DNA from: Clostridiales bacterium
GTDB taxonomy: Bacteria; Bacillota; Clostridia; Christensenellales; JAISNN01
Assembly: GCA_031276195.1 (NCBI GenBank)
Contig: JAISNN010000030.1
Coordinates: forward strand, 1-33,046
DNA: 33,046 nucleotides
Direction of reading: 5' to 3'
The translations under genes and the position numbers were made by a program. This document shows positions 23,896 through 31,042 of this stretch, one piece after another. Numbering within the stretch: position 1 is the first letter of the stretch; each line of letters opens with the position of its first letter. A model generated the notes under the pieces. The model saw only the letters and a list, made by a program, of their open reading frames with translations, was not told the origin of the DNA and did no database searches.

Positions 23896-24918
23896 TTATC
23901 CGGCTAAGTTTTTATTCTTAAATTTTATCACCGCCAAGCCCGTGAAATATATAAACGCGGCGAGAAACAGCGCGGCGGCGGTTACGGACAGCGCGGCGCG
24001 GATAGGGTTGAAAGCCTCTCCGGGGAATAAAAGTCCGTGCAGAGCCGCGGGGTTCAAAAAAGGATAGGGATACCAGCCGGTTACGATCCCTCTGATCATC
24101 GAAAAAGTAAAATACGCGAGCGGAAAGGCGAGATAAAAGGGCAGTTTTTTGAGGTCGGCTTTTTTTGCGCTTTTTCGAGGAAGGATAGCGAGGATAAAGA
24201 ACGGAAAGACGACGAAGTGCATCCAAATATTCCCCGCGTTCAAAACGAAAAGCGTGTCCGCGTAGCGCGTCATAAAGCCGCCAGCCTCCCCGGCGGAAAC
24301 GACGACAAAGCCGACGGCGGCATAGGTTGCGAGCGCGCAGTTTATATCGGGATTTTCAATCAGATTTTTGATTTTCGACGCGGCGGTGATTAGACCGCGG
24401 CGCGCTTTGTTTCCGGAATTTCCGTTTTGAATTTCCGTTTGATATTGTATTTCCGTTTCGCTTTGATTTTCGGCGGAGTTTTTTTTAATTCCGCTTTGCA
24501 TTTTTAATTCCGCGACGCTTTCTATTCCGCTTTCCGAATTTTCATTAATGCCGTTTTGTGTTTTAAATTCCGCGGAGTTTTCCGTATTATTTTCGATATT
24601 TCCGTTTTTATTTTCCGCGTTTCCGTCAAGCCCGAATGATTTCGGGAACAGAATAGACACGGCGCGCAAGGTCAAAAAGAACGTAAAAACGGCGGTCGTA
24701 ATTTCCGTAAAATAGGCGAAAAAATTCAGTCCGCTAACGTTGTTCGGGAAAGAGCCGCCGCCCGTTTTTTCATATAGGGCGTAATAGACGCTCCAATTCG
24801 CAACCCTCAAAAAGACGAGGACAACCGTCGTCAAACAAACCGCGAGAGTTATAAGCGCGAACGCTTTTCCGTTCAAAAAAAGGTTCCAAAACGAGAGAAT
24901 TTTTTTCATATTCTTCAA
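23896..24918 (-). CDS. Pr6Pr-type integral membrane protein with a low-complexity loop insertion
   Basis: 340 residues. Hydrophobic segments lie near 17-37, 65-92, 193-212, 225-245, 255-275 and 308-332. The phrases GLNFFAYFTEIT, NIWMHFVVFPFFIL and YFTFSMIRGIVTGWYPYPFLNP match the Pr6Pr (FAR-17a/AIG1-like) membrane family, whose role in bacteria is not established. Residues about 98-172 are a hydrophilic Asn/Glu/Ser/Gln/Lys-rich stretch (ENSAEFKTQNGINEN, VAELKMQSGIKKNSAEN) between helices 2 and 3. It is not needed by the fold and is encoded by the local ATTCCG/TTTCCG repeat. The start is TTG at 24918 (GGTGG six bases upstream) or ATG at 24909. Family call moderately confident. Confidence 0.78.
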   Translation of the reverse strand: MKNMKKILSFWNLFLNGKAFALITLAVCLTTVVLVFLRVANWSVYYALYEKTGGGSFPNNVSGLNFFAYFTEITTAVFTFFLTLRAVSILFPKSFGLDGNAENKNGNIENNTENSAEFKTQNGINENSESGIESVAELKMQSGIKKNSAENQSETEIQYQTEIQNGNSGNKARRGLITAASKIKNLIENPDINCALATYAAVGFVVVSAGEAGGFMTRYADTLFVLNAGNIWMHFVVFPFFILAILPRKSAKKADLKKLPFYLAFPLAYFTFSMIRGIVTGWYPYPFLNPAALHGLLFPGEAFNPIRAALSVTAAALFLAAFIYFTGLAVIKFKNKNLAG

Positions 24919-24937
24919 ACTTTTCCACCAAAAACTA

Positions 24938-24966
24938 TTGACTTTTTTTGTAATGCAACATATAAT
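24938..24966 (+). promoter_or_regulatory. Orphan consensus promoter
   Basis: TTGACT (24938-24943), 17 bases, TATAAT (24961-24966). Nothing credible is encoded downstream on this strand before the oppositely oriented phosphoglucomutase gene; a terminator follows about 100 bases later. Confidence 0.7.
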
Positions 24967-24972
24967 ATTAAC

Positions 24973-25073
24973 AAGGTAGCGAACTCAATCGTTCATTTGA
25001 TTGTTTATTGCCGGCGTTTTAATTCAAACGTTCCGACCCGCATTCAAAGAGGTAAATTATTTACCTTTTTTTT
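24973..25073 (+). ncRNA. Candidate small RNA of about 100 nt
   Basis: Defined by the promoter at 24938-24966 and the terminator at 25046-25073. It contains a short CAATC/GATTG hairpin (24986-25003) and no open reading frame with a ribosome site. Divergent from the Pr6Pr gene and convergent with phosphoglucomutase. Not matched to any family I know; could also be an unproductive promoter. Confidence 0.4.
25046..25073 (+). terminator. Terminator of the candidate small RNA
   Basis: GGTAAA, TTA loop, TTTACC (25051-25065), extended by AAAGA/TTTTT pairing and followed by eight T. The T run is on the plus strand only, so it does not serve the minus-strand phosphoglucomutase gene. Confidence 0.7.
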
Positions 25074-25162
25074 ATTTTATTTACGCGTTAAGAACGATCC
25101 GTCTTCGTATTTTTTCGCATTTAAAACCGTTTAGCGCGCTTAATTTACGCCCTCAAAAAAAC

Positions 25163-27016
25163 TTACAATTCCGCCGCCGCCGAATTCAACAGTCCGTCCG
25201 CAAACTTCGCCGCGTCCGCTTTATTTTCTCCCGAAACGGACACGTAGATTTTCAGTTTCGGTTCGGTTCCGCTCGGTCTTACGCACACGAAGCCGCCTCC
25301 TTTCAGTCCGTAGTATAAAACGTCCGTTTGAGGCAGATCTATACCGCGTTTTTCTCCGTTTTTAAGCAGTCTTTCGCGGGGGATATAGTCGTCGATAAAG
25401 TCGACGTCCGCGCCGCCGAAAGAGAAGATTTTTTTCGCTCTCAGCGTTTTCATCGTCGCGGACATTTTGCTCATCGCGTCCGCGCCCGCGTACGCTATCG
25501 ACAGGCTTTTTTCGACGAAAAATCCGAAGCGCGCGTATAGGTCGTTCAAGCGTTTAAAGACGCTTGTTCCCGTGTATTGATAATAGCAGAGCATTTCCGA
25601 AAAGAGCATCGCCGCGACCACCGCGTCTTTGTCGCGCGCGTGAGTTCCGGCGAGGTAGCCGTAACTTTCCTCATAGCCGAAGATAAACGTTTTTTCGCCG
25701 TTTTGCTCCCATTCTTTGATCTTTTCGCCGATAAATTTAAAGCCCGTCAAAACGTCGGTTATATCCGCGCCGTATGCCCTTGCGATTTTCGCGGCGAGTT
25801 CCGTCGTAACGATAGTTTTGACGGCGGCGGCATTTTTCGGTAGGGTTTTCGCCTCCGTTTTACGCGCCAGAATATAGTCGAGCAGGAGCGCGCCGATTTG
25901 GTTTCCCGTCAAAAGTTCATATCCGTCGTCCGTCCGCACCGCCGCGCCCATTCTGTCGCAGTCCGGATCCGTTCCGAGGACGACGTCCGCGCCGATTTTT
26001 TTTGCCAGAGCGATTCCGAGGCGGAGCGCGTCGGGCTGTTCGGGGTTCGGAACGGAGACGGTCGAAAAGTCGAAGTCCGGATTTTTTTGTTCTTCGACGA
26101 CTTCGGCGTTTATGCCCGCTCTTTTTAGCGCCGTCGTAACGGGTATATATCCCGAACCGTGCAAGGGGGTATAGACGAGTTTTAAGCCGCGTCCGACCGC
26201 CTTTACCGCGTCCGCGGAGAGGGCGAGTTTTGAAATTTCGGCATAATAAGCCTCGTCGACGCCGCCGCCTATGACCGTGATATTTTCGTCGAGAAGCATT
26301 CCGTCCTTGCCCTTTATATCGGCGGCGGTTATGCCGCTAAGAGGCGGTATAGAGCCGTCTTTTTTTATTGTATTTGTATTGTTTAAACACGGTATAGAGC
26401 CGTCTTTTCCCGTCGCATTTATATCGTTCAAGCGCGGTATAGAACCGTCTTTTTTTACGTCGTTTTCGGGAAAATATCCCGCGGCGTTTATATATTCGAC
26501 GACTTTTTCCGTCGCTTCGATTCCCATTTGCGCGCCGTCCGCGCCGTAGACTTTATAGCCGTTATATTCTTTCGGATTGTGGCTGGCGGTGATGATGATT
26601 CCCGCGGCGGCTTTGAGATATCTGATCGCGAAAGACCCCATAGGCACGGGGCGCACGTCCTCGAACAAAAACGCTTTGATCCCGTTTTTTGACAGGACCT
26701 CCGCCGCCGACAGCGCGAATTCAAAGGAATACCGTCTTGTGTCATAGGCGATGACGACGCCGCTTTTTTTCGCGTTTTCCCCGAGAGAGGAGATATAGTC
26801 CGCGAGTCCTTTTGTGGCGCGGTTGACGGTTATGCGGTTCATTCGCAGTGTTCCCGCGCCCAAAACTCCGCGCATACCCGCCGTGCGGAATTCGAGATCG
26901 CCCGAAAAACGGTCGCGTATCGCCGCGTCGTCGTTTTGAATTCCCGTGAGTTCGCCGTGAAGCCCGTCGGGAAGGGGAGAGTTCAGCCATTCGAGAAAAG
27001 TTTGTTTATAATCCAT
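25163..27016 (-). CDS. pgm: Phosphoglucomutase/phosphomannomutase with in-frame 15-residue triplication
   Basis: Alpha-D-phosphohexomutase, probably interconverting glucose-1-phosphate and glucose-6-phosphate for glycogen and cell-wall sugar supply. 617 residues. Active-site serine Ser145 in TASHNPKEYNG; metal loop DPDCDR (350-355); sugar-binding GFKFIGEKI and FGYEESYG; phosphate-binding RPSGTEPK near the C-terminus. This matches the PgcA-like long bacterial enzymes. Residues about 187-231 are an extra stretch of three 15-residue units, each with KDGSIPxL (Asp190, 205, 220), encoded by the dispersed palindrome with 45-bp period. It lies between the catalytic loop and the VDEAY helix, in a surface position by inference. 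The ribosome site is weak. A consensus promoter lies at 27284-27312. Enzyme class firm; sugar preference not. Confidence 0.95.
   Translation of the reverse strand: MDYKQTFLEWLNSPLPDGLHGELTGIQNDDAAIRDRFSGDLEFRTAGMRGVLGAGTLRMNRITVNRATKGLADYISSLGENAKKSGVVIAYDTRRYSFEFALSAAEVLSKNGIKAFLFEDVRPVPMGSFAIRYLKAAAGIIITASHNPKEYNGYKVYGADGAQMGIEATEKVVEYINAAGYFPENDVKKDGSIPRLNDINATGKDGSIPCLNNTNTIKKDGSIPPLSGITAADIKGKDGMLLDENITVIGGGVDEAYYAEISKLALSADAVKAVGRGLKLVYTPLHGSGYIPVTTALKRAGINAEVVEEQKNPDFDFSTVSVPNPEQPDALRLGIALAKKIGADVVLGTDPDCDRMGAAVRTDDGYELLTGNQIGALLLDYILARKTEAKTLPKNAAAVKTIVTTELAAKIARAYGADITDVLTGFKFIGEKIKEWEQNGEKTFIFGYEESYGYLAGTHARDKDAVVAAMLFSEMLCYYQYTGTSVFKRLNDLYARFGFFVEKSLSIAYAGADAMSKMSATMKTLRAKKIFSFGGADVDFIDDYIPRERLLKNGEKRGIDLPQTDVLYYGLKGGGFVCVRPSGTEPKLKIYVSVSGENKADAAKFADGLLNSAAAEL
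26343..26478. repeat. Three in-frame copies of the dispersed palindrome inside pgm
   Basis: GGTATAG(A)(G/A)CCGTCTTTT-type copies start at 26346, 26391 and 26436, exactly 45 bp apart. On the coding strand each reads Lys-Asp-Gly-Ser-Ile-Pro. Spacing and sequence match the intergenic array at 18268-18514. Confidence 0.85.
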
Positions 27017-27256
27017 AAAGAGAATAACACCGCCTAATTAATATTTTGAATTAAACCGTTTATTGAACGTCCGTATTAATCGGTACAATAAAGATATATA
27101 TTACCGCATAAAGAATATCCGGATTAATCCGTTCAATGAACGCCTATATTAAACCGTATAACGAATGAATATCCGCGTCGAAGCCGTCATAGCGGTAAAC
27201 CCGGCAAAATGCAAACGTTTTACCGCCGCATAATATGCGGTTTTGAACCAAACGCG

Positions 27257-27287
27257 CGTTTGATTCAAAAGTTTAACCATTATATTA
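27257..27287. repeat. Dispersed repeat copy B in the pgm leader
   Basis: TTTGATTCAAAAGTTTAACC with flanks AAACG and ATATTA, matching 11897-11926. It touches the -10 of the pgm promoter, so it belongs to the first transcribed bases on the minus strand. The leader also holds a CAAACGCGCGTTTG palindrome (27249-27262) and CCGCATAATATGCGG (27225-27240). The remaining 27017-27220 is AT-rich with loosely repeated CCGTTYAATGAACG words. Confidence 0.6.
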
Positions 27288-27312
27288 TACATTAAGACGG
27301 AGCGAAAGTCAA
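27284..27312 (-). promoter_or_regulatory. Sigma-A promoter of phosphoglucomutase
   Basis: Minus strand: TTGACT (27307-27312), 17 bases, TATAAT (27284-27289). Leader of about 260 bases. Confidence 0.75.
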
Positions 27313-27362
27313 TTAAAAACCCCCGTTATTTATATGCGCGCTTTCATTAATGCCGCGTGATT

Positions 27363-27719
27363 TTATTCTTTTTCGCTTTTTCCGTTTCCGCTTCCGCGTC
27401 CTCCGTTTTTTTTCAGCAATTCCAATTTGTCGATTATGACGACGGCTTTTTTTGCGGGCAGGCAGAGTGAAACCGAGCCGATTATGTCGTCGATTTCGTT
27501 TTCCGTAAAAAATATCGTGTTCAGGCGTATGTTGTTCGTCAAGAAAAACCCCCCGTTCCTGCCGCGCGCGGACTCCAACGGGATTTTCGCGTCTTTCATT
27601 TTTTCGATATAGCGCATAATTGTGCGCGGCGATTTCTCGTATTTTTCGGAGAAATAGCGGGTCGTCAGCTTATCCTTTGTCATAAGGTCTATAAGCATAT
27701 TTAACATTACAGCCCACAT
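27363..27719 (-). CDS. Short winged-helix regulator (HTH_11/YafY-like, no WYL domain)
   Basis: 118 residues. Residues about 8-62 form a winged helix like those of DeoR/YafY regulators: LIDLMTKDKLTTRYFSEKYEKSPRTIMRYIEKM, then a wing ARGRNGGFFLTNNIRL. Such proteins normally continue about 200 residues into a WYL sensor domain. This one stops after a short alpha-helical segment (ENEIDDIIGSVSLCLPAKKAVVIIDKLELL) and a Gly/Ser/Lys tail. It may be a naturally short regulator or a truncated gene. The start is uncertain: Met at 27719, 27707 or 27698, none with a strong ribosome site. Upstream of pgm on the same strand, but pgm has its own promoter. Confidence 0.7.
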   Translation of the reverse strand: MWAVMLNMLIDLMTKDKLTTRYFSEKYEKSPRTIMRYIEKMKDAKIPLESARGRNGGFFLTNNIRLNTIFFTENEIDDIIGSVSLCLPAKKAVVIIDKLELLKKNGGRGSGNGKSEKE

Positions 27720-27732
27720 ACGGTATTTTTCG

Positions 27733-27817
27733 GAACGCGTCCGACGCGTTTTTTTCGCTTAAAGAACCGGCGGACATAAATTAAAGCGAGATCAAAGCCT
27801 TTTTAATACGGCTTTTT
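27733..27817 (+). terminator. Two plus-strand terminator-like hairpins upstream of the winged-helix gene
   Basis: AACGCGT-CCG-ACGCGTT followed by TTTTT (about 27734-27756), and AAAGCC...GGCTTTTT (27794-27817). No plus-strand gene precedes them; on the minus strand they would be leader hairpins of the regulator. Function unclear. Confidence 0.35.
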
Positions 27818-27961
27818 ATACTCTTTTTAATTTACGCGCGCAACTTCTAAAAAAAATAGGAATTATCGGCGCGTTTCTTCGCTCCTGTCGTTTATTTGTA
27901 TCATTATACACATAAACAAAAAATAAAGATATCATTTTTTGCATAATGAACGTCGAATGAG

Positions 27962-27990
27962 TTGCAAATTGAGAATTAATGGTTTATAAT
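27962..27990 (+). promoter_or_regulatory. Candidate promoter of spoVT
   Basis: TTGCAA (27962-27967), 17 bases, TATAAT (27985-27990). Leader of about 375 bases including the 38-bp array. This is sigma-A type, whereas B. subtilis spoVT is under sigma-G; no clear sigma-G site was identified. AAATAAAGATATC-TTTTT is duplicated nearby (27924 and 28069). Confidence 0.5.
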
Positions 27991-28141
27991 TAAATATATA
28001 GTATTACGAATTGAGAATTATACTAAAATATATAGATCGCGGACGGAGAATAAAAAAGGCAAAAGAAAAATAAAGATATCGTTTTTGTGAATAAAAGGAA
28101 ATTCTTTATAAGATACTAATTACAAAACGGAAGGTTAAAAA

Positions 28142-28330
28142 CCTAACGGTCATAAACTTTAAAGCGTCCGCAAGAAAAACCTAACGGTTGCGGCGTTCAA
28201 AACGACCGCAAGAAAAACCTAACGGTCATAAGCCTCAAAGCGACCGCAAGAAAAACCTAACGGTTGAGGCATTCAAAGCGTCCGCAAGAAAACTTTAACG
28301 GTTGCGGCGTTCAAAACGAAACCCTAAAAC
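28142..28330 (+). repeat. 38-bp tandem repeat upstream of spoVT (five copies)
   Basis: CCTAACGGT starts at 28142, 28180, 28218 and 28256, with a fifth variant (CTTTAACGGTT) at 28293. Units alternate between GGTCATAA and GGTTGCGG types, so a 76-bp higher-order repeat is visible. TTGCGG and CCGCAA within adjacent halves can pair as hairpins. No spacers vary, so it is not CRISPR. Confidence 0.85.
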
Positions 28331-28370
28331 CCATTACATAAAAATAAAAAAAATTAAGGAGAGAAACGAA

Positions 28371-28901
28371 ATGAGAACTACGGGTATTGTAAGGCGTATC
28401 GACGAACTCGGCAGAGTCGTCATACCGAAAGAGATCAGGAGGACAATGCGTTTACGCGACGGCGAGGAATTGGAAATTTTTTTGGAAAACCAAAACGAAT
28501 TGGTTTTTAAAAAGTATTCTCCCGTCAAGACCATCAAGAGTTTTTCGGATGAATACTGCGGAATTCTTTCGGAAACGACGGGAAACACCGTTATCGTGTG
28601 CGACAAAGATACCGTCGTCGCGGCGGCGGGCGAAAAAAAGTCGGTGTATGCGGGCAAGGCGGTTACTCCGCTTTTCGAGCGTGAGATCGACGTCAGACGC
28701 GCTTTGATTTTTTCGGGGAGCGGCATATTTTCCGTCGCGGGCGAGAAAATCGAAGACGTGAAAGGGCAGATCGTCGCGCCGATTTTGTCGCGCGGAGACG
28801 TTTTGGGCGCGGTGGTGATGATCTCGTATAAAAGCGAATTCGACGAATCGGATTTGAAACTTTGTACGGCGGCGGCGGCTTTTTTGGGCTGCCAGGCGTA
28901 A
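28371..28901 (+). CDS. spoVT: Stage V sporulation protein T (AbrB-like transcription factor)
   Basis: 176 residues from the ATG at 28371, with AAGGAGAG about 9 bases upstream; the frame extends further up to 28302 but into the tandem repeat. N-terminal AbrB swapped-hairpin DNA-binding domain (MRTTGIVRRIDELGRVVIPKEIRRTM, LEIFLE) and C-terminal GAF domain (about 55-176). In B. subtilis SpoVT adjusts sigma-G-dependent genes in the forespore. A spoVB-like gene follows, as in many spore formers. This is the best marker here for a sporulating lineage, although SpoVT also persists in some non-sporulating Clostridia. Confidence 0.95.
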   Translation: MRTTGIVRRIDELGRVVIPKEIRRTMRLRDGEELEIFLENQNELVFKKYSPVKTIKSFSDEYCGILSETTGNTVIVCDKDTVVAAAGEKKSVYAGKAVTPLFEREIDVRRALIFSGSGIFSVAGEKIEDVKGQIVAPILSRGDVLGAVVMISYKSEFDESDLKLCTAAAAFLGCQA

Positions 28902-29166
28902 ACGGCGTTAAGATCGGGGCGTTTTTTAGAATTTAGGACACGGCGCAAAAACGGCGCGGTTTTGAAAAAAAATTCCGCGGTATAGATTCGTCGGAATTAT
29001 AGAAATTCATACGCGGTTCTAAAAAAAATCAAATTAAATATTCAAACGGAATTCAAAAAAAATCTTTCGTTACATAAAAATCGGGCGGTATCCGCGCGGA
29101 TATAAATGCGGCGTTTACGGCGTTTTAAATCCCGCGCGAAACGCCGTCCGGAAGCGGAGGATTTTT

Positions 29167-30732
29167 TTGCGTATGAAACAACGGGATTTTTTTAAAAGCG
29201 CGTCGATTTTGGCTCTCGCGGGTTTTATAACCAAGGTAATAGGCGCGCTCTACCGGATTCCGCTGACGAACATCGTCGGCGCGGAGGCGATCGGCGTATA
29301 CCAACTCATTTTTTCGGTTTACGCGCTTTTTTTGACTTCGTCGGCGGGGGGGCTGCCCGCGGGGCTGTCGAAGTTAGTCGCGGAGGAAAAGGCTCTCGGC
29401 GGCGGACAAACCGGACGCATAGTCGGGGGTTCGATGGGTTTCGTCGGCTTGACGGGTCTTTTTTTCGCCGCCGTTTTGATTTTTTTCGCGCGTCCGCTCG
29501 CGGCGGTTCAGGGGAATCCCGACGTCGCTTTCGGCTATATCGTCATAGCGCCCGCGATTTTTTTCGTCGGGATAACCTCCGTTTTCCGCGGATATTTTCA
29601 AGGAAATCTGGATATGATGCCCACGGCGGCGTCGCAGATCATAGAGCAAATCGTAAAACTAACGGCGGGGCTTATTTTTGCCTCCGTATTGATCAAAAAA
29701 GGCGTATTGTACGGCGCGGCGGGCGCGGTTTTGGGCGTGGTCGTATCCGAACTTCTCGCCGCGGTCTATCTCTGCGTTCTGTTCCGCCGCCGCGGCGGAC
29801 GGCTTATTCCCGCCTCCGGGTTCAAAGAAATGCGGAGCGTTTTTAAAAAGGTGGCGAAATATTCGATTCCCATAACGGTAGGCGGCGTGCTTATGCCCTT
29901 GACGCAATTCGCCGATAGTTTTTTGGTCGTCAACATATTGAACAAAACGGGGCTTGCCTTAAACGTTTCGACCTCTCTATACGGAATTTTGACCGGGCCG
30001 GTCAGTTCTCTTATAAATCTTCCCGTCGTTATGACGATCGCGCTTGCCGTGGTCATAATCCCCGTCGTCAGCCGTCAAAAGACGCGCGGAAACATACGCG
30101 AAATTCTCGCCAAAAGCAATTTTGCGATCAAGGTAGCGTTGTTTATCGGCGTTCCGGCGGCGATTTTGTTTGCCGCGTTGTCCTCCGAGATAATGAGCGT
30201 TTTGTATCCGAATTTCAGCGCGTTTGAACTTGCCGCCGCCTCGCGCCTGCTTGCGATCTCCGCAATCGGGATAATATTTCTCGCGGCGACGCAGATATTC
30301 ACGGCCTTATTGCAGGCTCTCGACAAGCCCTTTTTGCCCGTGGGGAATATGGCTTTCGCGCTTTTATTAAAAATCGTTTTGAATATCGTACTCATCAAGC
30401 CGATCGGGATTTACGGAGCGGCCGTATCCACCGCCGCCGCGTATTTCACCGCCGCCGCGCTCAATTTCATATCGCTCGGCCGCCTTATCGGCGTCAACCG
30501 GAATATACCGCTCGCCGTCCTAAAAACCGCCGCCGCCGGCGCGTGTATGGCAGGTTTTATATTCTTGACCAAAAACGCCGCGGAGAATCTTTATTTGAAA
30601 CTGTTCCTGACCGCGTTTATCGCCGCCGCCGCGTATATGCTTATATCGCTGTTCATTTCTTTGTTCACGGACGACGAACTCGCAAGCCTGCCGCTCGGAC
30701 GTAAATTGATAAAACTAAAAGGCGGGAGGTAG
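29167..30732 (+). CDS. spoVB: SpoVB/MurJ-type polysaccharide or lipid-linked sugar flippase (MOP superfamily)
   Basis: 521 residues, almost entirely hydrophobic, with about 14 membrane segments. The start FFKSASILALAGFITKVIGALYRIPLTNIVGAEAIGVYQLIF is characteristic of the SpoVB/YabM/Ytg-type branch of the MOP exporters, which move lipid-linked wall precursors or polysaccharide units across the membrane. It follows spoVT by 265 bases. GGAGG (29156-29160) is 6 bases from TTG at 29167 and 12 from ATG at 29173; the TTG is kept for spacing. SpoVB acts in spore cortex formation, but MurJ-like or exopolysaccharide roles cannot be excluded for this paralogue-rich family. The spacer before it carries half a palindrome (28977-28994). 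Confidence 0.92.
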   Translation: MRMKQRDFFKSASILALAGFITKVIGALYRIPLTNIVGAEAIGVYQLIFSVYALFLTSSAGGLPAGLSKLVAEEKALGGGQTGRIVGGSMGFVGLTGLFFAAVLIFFARPLAAVQGNPDVAFGYIVIAPAIFFVGITSVFRGYFQGNLDMMPTAASQIIEQIVKLTAGLIFASVLIKKGVLYGAAGAVLGVVVSELLAAVYLCVLFRRRGGRLIPASGFKEMRSVFKKVAKYSIPITVGGVLMPLTQFADSFLVVNILNKTGLALNVSTSLYGILTGPVSSLINLPVVMTIALAVVIIPVVSRQKTRGNIREILAKSNFAIKVALFIGVPAAILFAALSSEIMSVLYPNFSAFELAAASRLLAISAIGIIFLAATQIFTALLQALDKPFLPVGNMAFALLLKIVLNIVLIKPIGIYGAAVSTAAAYFTAAALNFISLGRLIGVNRNIPLAVLKTAAAGACMAGFIFLTKNAAENLYLKLFLTAFIAAAAYMLISLFISLFTDDELASLPLGRKLIKLKGGR

Positions 30733-30750
30733 AGAGATTTTTTGATCAAG

Positions 30751-30862
30751 AATACGGGAGAAAACTTTTTGAAAAAGAAAAAAAATAGTTTTTTAAAGAA
30801 TACGGGGGAGGACTTTTTGGAAAAAGTCCTCCCCCGCGCCCTCTTTCAAAAACTTTTAGTAA
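30751..30862 (+). repeat. 65-bp hairpin element, copy 4 plus partial copy (downstream of spoVB)
   Basis: Partial copy at 30751-30785 (AATACGGGAGAAAACTTTTTG) followed by a full copy: CGGGGGAGGACTTTTT (30803-30818) pairs perfectly with AAAAAGTCCTCCCCCG (30821-30836), then the tail CCTCTTTCAAAAACTTTTAG. It starts 19 bases past the spoVB stop, oriented with spoVB. Confidence 0.8.
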
Positions 30863-30884
30863 GTTTGAGGGTAAGCATATGTAA

Positions 30885-31023
30885 TATTAAACGTGTTTTA
30901 AGAGCGTTCCCCCGCGCGTGAGGGGGGGGGCTTGGCGGCGGATTAAACCGTAATTTTTAAATATAAAGTATGTTTTAAGAGCGTTTCCCTCGGCGGTACG
31001 GGGCAAATGGGCTTGGCGGCGGA
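30885..31023 (+). repeat. Direct repeat of about 72 bp (TTTTAAGAGCGTT ... GCTTGGCGGCGG)
   Basis: Two diverged copies, about 30893-30940 and 30969-31022, share GTTTTAAGAGCGTT(C/T)CC at one end and GGGCTTGGCGGCGGA at the other. They accompany the hairpin element and fill the 310-bp gap between spoVB and the convergent GH31 gene, where no gene or clear terminator for GH31 was seen. Confidence 0.6.
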
Positions 31024-31042
31024 AAACCCCTCTCCGTATTTT

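Noticed and set aside
25001-25318. 105-residue plus-strand reading frame after the orphan promoter
   Set aside because: TTG start without ribosome site, crosses the terminator at 25046-25073 and overlaps pgm antisense.
28142-28330. Possible CRISPR array
   Set aside because: The whole 38-bp unit repeats; there are no unique spacers, and no cas genes are nearby.
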